Source: Deltaproteobacteria bacterium (GTDB lineage: Bacteria > Desulfobacterota > Binatia > UBA9968). From it: DNA of 5,006 nucleotides. The notes under the pieces are model-generated. The model searched no databases. It had not been told where the DNA came from and worked only from the letters and a program-made list of their open reading frames with translations. The stretch is from contig VBLN01000192.1 of NCBI GenBank assembly GCA_005878685.1, positions 1 through 5,006 on the forward strand. Reading direction: 5' to 3'. The position numbers and the translations under genes are program-made. This document shows, piece after piece, positions 1 to 5,006 of this stretch (positions are counted from its first letter, which is position 1; each line of letters opens with the position of its first letter).

Positions 1-1550
1 ATCACGGCGTGCGGATTACCGATGGAGCGATCGTTGCCGCAGCCACTCTCTCCCATCGCTACATCAGCGATCGATTCTTGCCGGACAAGGCGATCGATCT
101 CATCGACGAAGCCGCCTCCCATCTCAGAATCGAGATCGATAGCATGCCGACGGAGATCGACGAGGTGGAGCGAAAAATTCTCCAACTGGAGATCGAACGG
201 CAGGCGCTAAAACGGGAGAGCGACAAGGCTTCTAGAGAACGACTGGGCCGGCTTGAGCGGGAAATCCAGGGCCTACGGGAAATCTCCGACGGACTCAAGG
301 GCCACTGGAAAAATGAGAAAGAGTCTATACAGCGCATCCGTTCTCTCAAGGAAAAAATCGAAGCCACTAAGGTCGAGGAACAGCAAGCGCAGCGTCAGGG
401 AAACTTAAACCGTGCCGCGGAGTTGCGTTACGGAGTCCTAACCCAACTCAACAAAGAGCTAGAAGCCGAGAACCAGAAACTCATGGCGCTGCAGAAAGAC
501 AGAAAGATGCTGAAGGAAGAGGTGGATGCGGAAGATGTCGCGGAAGTGGTGGCGAAGTGGACCGGAATCCCCGTCTCCAAGATGCTGGAAGGAGAGATCC
601 AAAAGCTGCTGAAGATGGAAGATCGGCTCAAGGTCAGAGTCATCGGCCAGGATCAGGCGATCCAAGTGGTCGCCAATGCGGTGCGCCGCGCCCGCGCGGG
701 GTTGCAGGATCCCAATCGCCCCATCGGCTCGTTTATATTCCTCGGCCCCACCGGGGTAGGAAAGACCGAGCTTTGCCGAGCGTTAGCGGAATTCCTCTTC
801 GATGATGAGCAGGCGATGGTCCGATTGGATATGTCCGAGTTCATGGAAAAACATTCGGTAGCGCGATTGATCGGAGCCCCGCCAGGGTACGTGGGCTATG
901 AGGAGGGAGGCTATCTTACCGAGGCGGTGCGCCGCAGGCCCTATTCGGTGGTCCTCTTCGATGAAATCGAGAAGGCCCATCCTGATGTTTTCAACGCCCT
1001 GTTGCAGATTCTCGACGACGGCCGCATGACCGACGGTCAGGGTAGAACCGTCGATTTTAGAAATACCGTAATCATCATGACCTCTAACCTCGGGAGCCAG
1101 TATATCCAAGACCTCGGAGAAAAAGATCGAAAGGAGATGGAGCGCAGAGTCACGACGGCCTTGCGGGAAGCCTTCAAGCCGGAGTTTCTCAACCGCATCG
1201 ACGAGACCGTAGTCTTCAATAGTCTGGGCCGCGCTCAAATCAAAGAGATCGTGGAGATCCAGCTCAGGCGGCTGGAACGGATGCTGGCGGAAAGAAAGAT
1301 GAGCCTCGAGGTCACAGATAGAGTCAAGGACTTTCTCGCCGAAAAGGGCTACGACCCAGTTTACGGGGCGCGGCCACTGAAACGGACAATTCAACGGCTG
1401 ATTCAGGACCCTTTGGCCTTAAAGATCCTGGAGGGAGAGTTCCGTGAAGGAGAGAAGATCAGGGTCGACTCCGACGGAGACAGTGTGAGCTTCGGCCATG
1501 GCGGTCCAGCTTACGGCGAGGGAGCTTGGGGCGAAAGCGTCCTTCATTGA
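1..1550 (+). CDS. clpB: ATP-dependent disaggregase ClpB (Hsp100), C-terminal part; 5' end outside window
   Basis: ClpB is a cytosolic hexameric AAA+ chaperone that threads aggregated proteins through its pore together with DnaK. The reading frame is already open at base 3 (His-Gly-Val-Arg-Ile-Thr-Asp), so the GTG at 9 is not a start. About 360 residues, the N-domain and most of the first ATPase domain, lie off the left edge. Residue numbers here count the base-9 codon as 1. Residues 1-45 end the first AAA domain. About 50-165 is the charged coiled-coil M-domain that contacts DnaK. The second AAA domain has Walker A GPTGVGKT (246-253), pore loop GYVG (293-296), Walker B VVLFDE (314-319), sensor-1 TSN (358-360), arginine finger in FLNRID (R397) and sensor-2 GAR (453-455). 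All key residues of this half are intact. The last 18 residues form a glycine-rich tail beyond the usual family end. The M-domain separates ClpB from ClpA, ClpC and ClpX. The stop is TGA at 1548-1550. Confidence 0.97.
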   Translation, partial: HGVRITDGAIVAAATLSHRYISDRFLPDKAIDLIDEAASHLRIEIDSMPTEIDEVERKILQLEIERQALKRESDKASRERLGRLEREIQGLREISDGLKGHWKNEKESIQRIRSLKEKIEATKVEEQQAQRQGNLNRAAELRYGVLTQLNKELEAENQKLMALQKDRKMLKEEVDAEDVAEVVAKWTGIPVSKMLEGEIQKLLKMEDRLKVRVIGQDQAIQVVANAVRRARAGLQDPNRPIGSFIFLGPTGVGKTELCRALAEFLFDDEQAMVRLDMSEFMEKHSVARLIGAPPGYVGYEEGGYLTEAVRRRPYSVVLFDEIEKAHPDVFNALLQILDDGRMTDGQGRTVDFRNTVIIMTSNLGSQYIQDLGEKDRKEMERRVTTALREAFKPEFLNRIDETVVFNSLGRAQIKEIVEIQLRRLERMLAERKMSLEVTDRVKDFLAEKGYDPVYGARPLKRTIQRLIQDPLALKILEGEFREGEKIRVDSDGDSVSFGHGGPAYGEGAWGESVLH

Positions 1551-1732
1551 CTTCTAACTTGAAGAGGCCAACGAAAAAAATCCCTTTACCTCTGAAGCGG
1601 CTGCGCAAAACTGTGCCCCCTCCAATTCAGATCCTCAAGGACGAAAAGAAATACGACCGGAAAAAGGCCAAGAAAGAGCTCACTCGCATCGTCCGAGAAT
1701 CATCGCTGGCCCTAACAAAAAAGTCCTCCTGA
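1547..1732 (+). CDS. Small basic hypothetical protein coupled to clpB
   Basis: I do not recognise a named family. The frame encodes about 61 residues (68 if the TTG at 1526 is used), very rich in Lys and Arg. It has a proline run (VPPP) in the middle, then an acidic-basic stretch with [11 protein letters not shown], and a polar end. There is no signal peptide or membrane segment. I prefer the TTG at 1547 because it overlaps the clpB stop as TTGA, a layout typical of translational coupling. The TTG at 1526 would have GAGGGAG only one base upstream, which is too close. A TTG at 1559 is also possible, and there is no ATG in the frame. By my count about 60% of third codon positions are G or C, compatible with real coding. 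The composition suggests nucleic-acid or ribosome binding, but that is inference only. It could instead be a chance ORF in the space behind clpB. Confidence 0.45.
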   Translation: MTSNLKRPTKKIPLPLKRLRKTVPPPIQILKDEKKYDRKKAKKELTRIVRESSLALTKKSS

Positions 1733-1748
1733 TAGTTCCCCCCTTTCT

Positions 1749-1777
1749 TTGCCATCTTTATGCTATAGGACTAAAAA
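1749..1777 (+). promoter_or_regulatory. Candidate sigma70-type promoter for the MFS transporter
   Basis: TTGCCA (1749-1754, five of six to the -35 consensus) is followed after exactly 17 bases by TAAAAA (1772-1777, four of six to the -10 consensus). A start site near 1784 would give a leader of about 36 bases before the ATG at 1820. A competing extended -10 reading, TGCTATAGG (1761-1769), has no matching -35. The call is by eye only, and such matches arise easily in AT-richer gaps. Confidence 0.3.
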
Positions 1778-1797
1778 GTTCCGGCAGTGATGCCATT

Positions 1798-1807
1798 AAG
1801 AGGAAAG
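1798..1807 (+). promoter_or_regulatory. Weak Shine-Dalgarno-like purine tract before the MFS gene
   Basis: AAGAGGAAAG is the only purine-rich tract upstream of the ATG at 1820. Its AGAGGA core (1799-1804) ends 15 bases before the start, longer than the usual 5-10, so it would be a poor ribosome binding site. An in-frame TAA at 1811-1813 closes the frame upstream, so no earlier start is available. Confidence 0.3.
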
Positions 1808-1819
1808 CGCTAAACAACA

Positions 1820-3256
1820 ATGGAGCCGCCGCGCCGCACGAGGACAAGACAGAAGAATCTGACCCTTATCCTCGTGAATGTCTGCGTCGGGCAGTTCATT
1901 GTCGGCCTCGACCAGCGGGCGCTTTTGGTTGCCCTGCCGACTTTGACAAAATCTTTTCATACCAACCTCACCACCATTCAATGGACGCTTCTGATCTACG
2001 ACCTCACGCTGGTTGGCCTCGTGATCACGCTGGGACGTTTAGGGGATTTATTCGGCCGGCGGCGGATATACATCAGTGGATTTCTGCTCTTCCTCTTGGG
2101 GTCGGCCCTCTGCGGACTTTCTCAATCGCCCGCGCAGCTCATCCTATTTAGAGCGCTGCAAGCCATCGGCGGCTCGATGATAGTCGCCAACGGCAGAGCT
2201 ATCGTCTCCGTCTCCCTTCCATCGGAAGAACGAGGTAAGGCGCTGGGCTTTGCTTCAATGGCCTTTCACATCGGCTTTCTGACCGGACCTACCCTCGGTG
2301 GTTTTCTGATCGACACGATAGGCTGGCGCTGGATTTTTTACATCAACCTTCCGATCGGTATCTGGGGCGCCTACCTGGCCTGGAGAGTCATGGAAGAGAC
2401 CAGAGGGGATCAAAAAGAGCTTGCGATCGATTTCCCGGGAGCTCTGCTGCTTTTGCTGACCAACAGTCTCTTGATCTACGCCATGAACCAGATCCCTCAC
2501 CTCGGCTGGAGCCATCGAATCGTTCTTACAACTATTTCCCTCTCTGGCGTGGCGCTTGTGCTCCTCGTGATCACCGAGCTTAGGACGAAGACGCCGATCT
2601 TGAGTTTTTCTCTTTTCCGCAGCCGCCTTTTCAGCGCCGCTATGGTGAGCCTCTTCTTCATCACCTCCAGCCAGTCGGCGATCGGCTTTCTCATGCCTTT
2701 TTATCTCCAAAACATCGTGGGTTTTTCTCCGTCTCAGATGGGCTGGATCATCATCGCCGGCTCAGTCGTAATCGTCATGGTGGCGCCTATCGCCGGCGGG
2801 CTTTCCGACCGCTTGGGCTCGCGCCTGCTCTGCACATTTGGCTCAGCGCTGATTGTGGTTGGCCAATTTTTCATTGCCTCGCTCAACGTTGGCTCCTCGA
2901 TCCCCAGAATCATCTTTCCTTTGGCGCTTTCTGGGCTCGGCTGGGCGATCTTCAATTCACCGAATCAAAGCGCCATCTTAGGGTCGGTCCCGATGGACAA
3001 GGCGGGAACTGCCTCTGGAATGACAGCCACGACAGCACGGACAGGAGGAGCGATGGGCATAGCCCTCTCGACCACTCTCTTCACCTACGGACTCACCGCT
3101 GCGGGCTTGACGCAACTCCAGATCGAGTCGCCCCAGAGTTGGAGCGCTTCGCCTGAGACTTTCGTCCGCTCTTTTAACCATACCGTCCACATCATCAACG
3201 CTTTCACCCTGCTCTCGGTTTTTTTCTCGGCGGTCAGAGGAGGGAGAAGGGTTTGA
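1820..3256 (+). CDS. MFS transporter, DHA2 (14-TMS, EmrB/QacA-like) family
   Basis: This is a complete 478-residue inner-membrane transporter, probably a proton-driven exporter of drugs or metabolites. The substrate cannot be read from sequence. After a short basic N-terminus (RRTRTRQK) I count about 14 hydrophobic segments: roughly 14-36, 52-72, 83-100, 105-130, 144-163, 169-190, 204-222, 233-252, 272-297, 306-326, 335-354, 361-382, 400-425 and 456-472. Family motifs are motif A GRLGDLFGRRR (72-82), motif B around R111 and Q114, antiporter motif C GFLTGPTLGG (152-161), the WRWIFYINLP signature (169-178), and a second motif A copy, GGLSDRLGSR. TM1 keeps the Leu-Asp pair (L30, D31) of DHA2 proteins, but the following consensus T-I-V-N-V is replaced by R-A-L-L-V. 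The ATG is the first start after an in-frame TAA. No EmrA-type adaptor or TetR-type regulator lies in the window, so drug efflux is only one possibility. The end is a short basic tail, RGGRRV. Confidence 0.93.
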   Translation: MEPPRRTRTRQKNLTLILVNVCVGQFIVGLDQRALLVALPTLTKSFHTNLTTIQWTLLIYDLTLVGLVITLGRLGDLFGRRRIYISGFLLFLLGSALCGLSQSPAQLILFRALQAIGGSMIVANGRAIVSVSLPSEERGKALGFASMAFHIGFLTGPTLGGFLIDTIGWRWIFYINLPIGIWGAYLAWRVMEETRGDQKELAIDFPGALLLLLTNSLLIYAMNQIPHLGWSHRIVLTTISLSGVALVLLVITELRTKTPILSFSLFRSRLFSAAMVSLFFITSSQSAIGFLMPFYLQNIVGFSPSQMGWIIIAGSVVIVMVAPIAGGLSDRLGSRLLCTFGSALIVVGQFFIASLNVGSSIPRIIFPLALSGLGWAIFNSPNQSAILGSVPMDKAGTASGMTATTARTGGAMGIALSTTLFTYGLTAAGLTQLQIESPQSWSASPETFVRSFNHTVHIINAFTLLSVFFSAVRGGRRV

Positions 3257-3269
3257 TGATTAGACGGAT

Positions 3270-3284
3270 GGCTCCCGCTGAGCC
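3270..3284 (+). other. Small hairpin between the MFS gene and dinB
   Basis: GGCTC (3270-3274) and GAGCC (3280-3284) form a perfect five-pair stem with a five-base loop, 13 bases after the transporter stop. No T-run follows, so it does not look like a standard intrinsic terminator. It may be a mild RNA 3'-end structure or chance. Confidence 0.2.
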
Positions 3285-3313
3285 TTGACCCAGCCGCCCC
3301 CATGGCCTAAGCT
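3285..3313 (+). promoter_or_regulatory. Candidate promoter for dinB, near-leaderless layout
   Basis: TTGACC (3285-3290, five of six to the -35 consensus) and TAAGCT (3308-3313, TANNNT form) are 17 bases apart. The -10-like element ends nine bases before the dinB ATG, so transcription would start about at, or a few bases before, the start codon. This fits the lack of any Shine-Dalgarno sequence there. The -10 element matches the consensus at only three positions. I see no LexA box of either the CTGT-N8-ACAG or GAAC-N4-GTTC type, so SOS control is not supported. Confidence 0.3.
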
Positions 3314-3322
3314 CGACTTCTC

Positions 3323-4444
3323 ATGCGCTGGTTTTTCCATGTGGATATGGATGCCTTTTTTGCCTCTGTGGAGCAGGCGTTAGATCCTGCCTTAAAAGGC
3401 AAGCCCGTCATTGTCGATGGCCGAAACGGGCGAGGGGTTGTTACCTCTGCATCCTACGAGGCGCGAAAATATGGCGTCCATGCGGCGATGCCGGGCTTTC
3501 AGGCAAAGAAACTCTGCCCACAGGCCACATTTCTCCCTAACCGCCGACGAGTCTACAGTGAATTTTCAAAAAAGATCTTCGCCATTTTGGAGCAATACTC
3601 GCCTGAGATCCATGCCATTTCCATCGACGAAGGAGTTGTCGACTTAACCGGAACAGAGAAACTTTTTGGTCCGCCCGTAAATACAGCCCAGAAAATCCTC
3701 AAATGCATAAGAACAGATCTCGGACTCCCCGCCTCGGGCGGGCTGTCCAGCAACCGAGTCGTGGCAAAGATCGCGGCCACATTAGCAAAGCCAAACGGAT
3801 TTCTTCACATCCCATTCGGTTCCGAAGAGGCCTTTCTCTCTCCACTTCCCGTGGAGTCAATCCCAGGAGTAGGGCCCAAAACCCATAAAGAATTAGTCCG
3901 ACGAGGAGTAAAGACCATTGGAGATCTGCTGAGCAATCCTGAACTGGGACACCGCTTTCTTGATCTTGATGAAGGCGGTCAAGAAAAGCGAAGGCACGAC
4001 CATTCCATCGGCAACGAGACCACGCTGGATGCACCGCTCAAGGAGAGAGATGAGATGGAGAAGGTCTTGTGGGAGCTGGTGGAGGAAGTAGGTAGCAGGC
4101 TGCGCAAAGAGAGATTCTACGCTCGCTGCATCACGGTAAAGATCCGTTATACGAACTTCAAGACCATTACCCGTTCACGGACTCTTTTGAGTCCGACTTG
4201 CTTCGACCGCGAGATTTTTGAGGTGGTACGTGACCTGCTCCGAAAAAATCTTACCCCGGGGAGTATGGTCCGGCTCCTCGGTGTAAGCGCCAGCTCTCTT
4301 TTGACCTCCGGCTGGCAAGAGTCTATCTTCGACCTGCAAAAGCGTCGCTCCTGGGAAAACCTCTACCGCGGCATCGACCGTCTGCGCCGCAAATACGGTG
4401 AGGAGGCCATCGGCACGGCCACGCCCCACATTCGAAGCCGATGA
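3323..4444 (+). CDS. dinB: DNA polymerase IV (Y-family translesion polymerase)
   Basis: This is a complete 373-residue error-prone polymerase that extends DNA past lesions and lacks proofreading. The palm begins at residue 1. Metal ligands are D8 (in HVDMD), D102 and E103 (in SIDEG), and F13 sits at the steric gate that excludes ribonucleotides. The fingers hold ASYEARKYGV (43-52). A helix-hairpin-helix lies at about 175-202, with core PGVGPKT at 181-187. The little finger starts near SIGNETT (228-234). QESIFDL (332-338) fits the QxxLF-type sliding-clamp motif and is followed by the usual WENLYRGIDRLRRKYG end. Oddities: the stretch between the helix-hairpin-helix and SIGNETT is about 14 residues shorter than in E. 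coli Pol IV, the active-site motif reads SIDEGVVDLTG instead of SIDEAFLD or a close variant, and the NK of the SxNKxxAK motif is NR. An in-frame TAA at 3308 makes the ATG at 3323 the first possible start. It has no ribosome binding site. The neighbours are not repair genes. Confidence 0.95.
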   Translation: MRWFFHVDMDAFFASVEQALDPALKGKPVIVDGRNGRGVVTSASYEARKYGVHAAMPGFQAKKLCPQATFLPNRRRVYSEFSKKIFAILEQYSPEIHAISIDEGVVDLTGTEKLFGPPVNTAQKILKCIRTDLGLPASGGLSSNRVVAKIAATLAKPNGFLHIPFGSEEAFLSPLPVESIPGVGPKTHKELVRRGVKTIGDLLSNPELGHRFLDLDEGGQEKRRHDHSIGNETTLDAPLKERDEMEKVLWELVEEVGSRLRKERFYARCITVKIRYTNFKTITRSRTLLSPTCFDREIFEVVRDLLRKNLTPGSMVRLLGVSASSLLTSGWQESIFDLQKRRSWENLYRGIDRLRRKYGEEAIGTATPHIRSR

Positions 4445-4447
4445 TTT

Positions 4448-4515
4448 CTAGGCACTAGGCATTAGAGGTTTCTGATCCCCCCTCCCCTACTGCTTCTCCT
4501 GTTGCTAGTGCCTTG
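4448..4515 (+). repeat. Tandem CTAGGCA heptamers and imperfect inverted repeat downstream of dinB
   Basis: Two exact tandem copies of CTAGGCA (4448-4454 and 4455-4461) are followed by a looser TTAGAGG. The same motif recurs inverted at 4503-4515 (TGCTAGTGCCTTG). Folded, 4448-4461 pairs with 4503-4515 through 12 Watson-Crick pairs, with one T-T mismatch and one bulged G, around a pyrimidine-rich 41-base loop. The T-rich TATCTTTGTTTG follows at 4516-4527. It may be a long-loop terminator for dinB, or a degenerate member of a dispersed intergenic repeat. The sequence alone does not decide. Confidence 0.5.
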
Positions 4516-4533
4516 TATCTTTGTTTGTGCTCG

Positions 4534-4563
4534 TTGACTTTTAAGCGGGAAGCCCCTTAGAGT
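4534..4563 (+). promoter_or_regulatory. Candidate promoter for the hemD-like gene, near-leaderless layout
   Basis: TTGACT (4534-4539, five of six to the -35 consensus) is followed after 18 bases by TAGAGT (4558-4563, four of six to TATAAT and TANNNT in form). The -10-like element ends eight bases before the ATG at 4572, so the predicted start site is about 4570. No Shine-Dalgarno sequence precedes the ATG, which fits a near-leaderless message. Confidence 0.35.
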
Positions 4564-4571
4564 TATCTTTG

Positions 4572-5006
4572 ATGGAAGCGAATCAACGAGGCGGCTTGGA
4601 GGGTTTTAGGATCGTTTCCTTTGAGAGCCGCAGGGCACAGGAGCTGGCTGAACTTATCCGGCGCTACGGCGGCGATCCGATCATTGCGCCCTCGATGCGG
4701 GAGGTTCCTCTCAGTCAAAACAGTGCTGCGCTGGACTTCGTCCGCCAGCTTGAAGCTGGGAAAATCGATATCGTGATTTTCTTAACTGGGGTCGGCACGC
4801 GGACGCTGGTCGAAGCGGTAGCGAGCGAATATCCCAGGCAAAAATTAGCGTCGGCTCTTGAGCGCGTGATGATGGTCGCGCGCGGTCCCAAGCCGGTGGC
4901 GGCACTTAAGGAATTGGGATTGCAGCCAACTCTCAGCATCCCCGAGCCTAATACGTGGCGCGAGATCTTGTCCGAACTGGATGCAAAAGTTCCTCTTCAG
5001 GGCAGG
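4572..5006 (+). CDS. hemD: Uroporphyrinogen-III synthase-like protein (HemD), 3' end outside window
   Basis: The frame is open from the ATG at 4572 to the last base, giving 145 residues with no stop, so roughly the C-terminal half of a normal synthase of about 250-270 residues is missing. HemD cyclises hydroxymethylbilane to uroporphyrinogen III, the branch point to haem, sirohaem and cobalamin, in the cytosol. Visible family features are an N-terminal strand with RIVSFESRRAQEL (13-25), a Gly-Gly turn before PIIAPSMREVPL (36-47), FLTGVGTRTLVEA (70-82) in the place of the usual TSxNGV strand-loop, ARGPKPVAALKELG (103-116) at the domain junction, and PEPNTWREIL (124-133). The ATG has no ribosome binding site. 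A TTG at 4596 is preceded by GAGG four bases upstream and is an alternative start that would remove eight residues. Some HemD-like proteins carry a fused C-terminal domain, and the cut prevents checking. No other haem gene is visible. Confidence 0.85.
   Translation, partial: MEANQRGGLEGFRIVSFESRRAQELAELIRRYGGDPIIAPSMREVPLSQNSAALDFVRQLEAGKIDIVIFLTGVGTRTLVEAVASEYPRQKLASALERVMMVARGPKPVAALKELGLQPTLSIPEPNTWREILSELDAKVPLQGR

Noticed and set aside
9..11. GTG as a start codon for the first gene
   Set aside because: The frame is open to base 3 with conserved ClpB residues (His-Gly-Val) before it. The gene is cut by the window edge and does not start here.
783..1394. 203-codon open frame on the - strand
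   Set aside because: It lies wholly inside clpB, opposite its highly conserved second ATPase domain. The translation shows no recognisable domain, and long antisense frames are common against GC-rich conserved genes.
1768..1782. GGACTAAAAAGTTCC as an operator palindrome upstream of the transporter
   Set aside because: The arms match only with an unpaired extra T and a few bases each, and no regulator gene is nearby. Too weak to call.
1733..1819. Intrinsic terminator after the clpB/small ORF pair
   Set aside because: There is a C-run and a T-rich stretch, but no stem of useful length.
2255..2710. 151-codon open frame on the - strand
   Set aside because: It lies antisense to the transporter. 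The product is highly charged and low-complexity, as expected from reversing codons for hydrophobic helices.
3270..3290. Intrinsic terminator after the transporter
   Set aside because: The stem is only five pairs and has no T-run after it. It is listed only as a weak hairpin.
3257..3322. LexA (SOS) box upstream of dinB
   Set aside because: I looked for CTGT-N8-ACAG and GAAC-N4-GTTC and found neither. Other lineage-specific LexA motifs cannot be excluded.
3699..4034. 111-codon open frame on the - strand within dinB
   Set aside because: No family features. The + strand frame is an unambiguous Pol IV.
4711..4939. Two - strand frames near the right edge
   Set aside because: They overlap the hemD-like gene, whose + strand translation has clear family motifs and simply has no stop inside the window.

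Overview
The window carries five protein-coding regions, all on the + strand. The coding density, single-exon genes and protein families are bacterial. Nothing in it fixes a taxon. GC looks moderately high by eye, and the four large proteins are typical of a free-living bacterium with ordinary chaperone, transport, repair and tetrapyrrole genes. I saw no tRNA, rRNA, CRISPR array, insertion sequence, integrase or phage gene, so this reads as ordinary chromosomal sequence.

Layout: (1) 1-1550 is the C-terminal 60% of the disaggregase ClpB, cut by the left edge. (2) About 1547-1732 is a small lysine/arginine-rich ORF of unknown function whose likely start overlaps the clpB stop (TTGA). (3) 1820-3256 is a complete 478-residue major facilitator transporter of the 14-helix DHA2 (EmrB/QacA-like) type. 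(4) 3323-4444 is a complete Y-family DNA polymerase IV (dinB). It keeps its catalytic carboxylates and clamp-binding motif, but has a short in-frame deletion between thumb and little finger and non-consensus residues in conserved motifs. (5) From 4572 to the right edge runs the first 145 codons of a uroporphyrinogen-III synthase-like gene (hemD), which has no stop codon inside the window.

The non-coding stretches are short (87, 66 and 127 bases). The first has a candidate sigma70-type promoter before the transporter. The second and third each have a -35-like TTGAC element and a TANNNT -10-like element ending 8-9 bases before the next ATG, and neither ATG has a recognisable Shine-Dalgarno sequence. 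This suggests near-leaderless transcripts for dinB and hemD. The 4445-4571 gap also holds tandem CTAGGCA heptamers and a long imperfect inverted repeat that could form a hairpin after dinB.

The genes do not form one pathway: protein quality control, efflux, translesion synthesis and haem/sirohaem synthesis. clpB and the small ORF are probably translationally coupled; the others may be co-directional neighbours with separate promoters. I found no convincing undescribed multi-gene system. The points most worth a second look are the altered Pol IV, the near-leaderless promoter layout, the heptamer inverted repeat and the small basic ORF.
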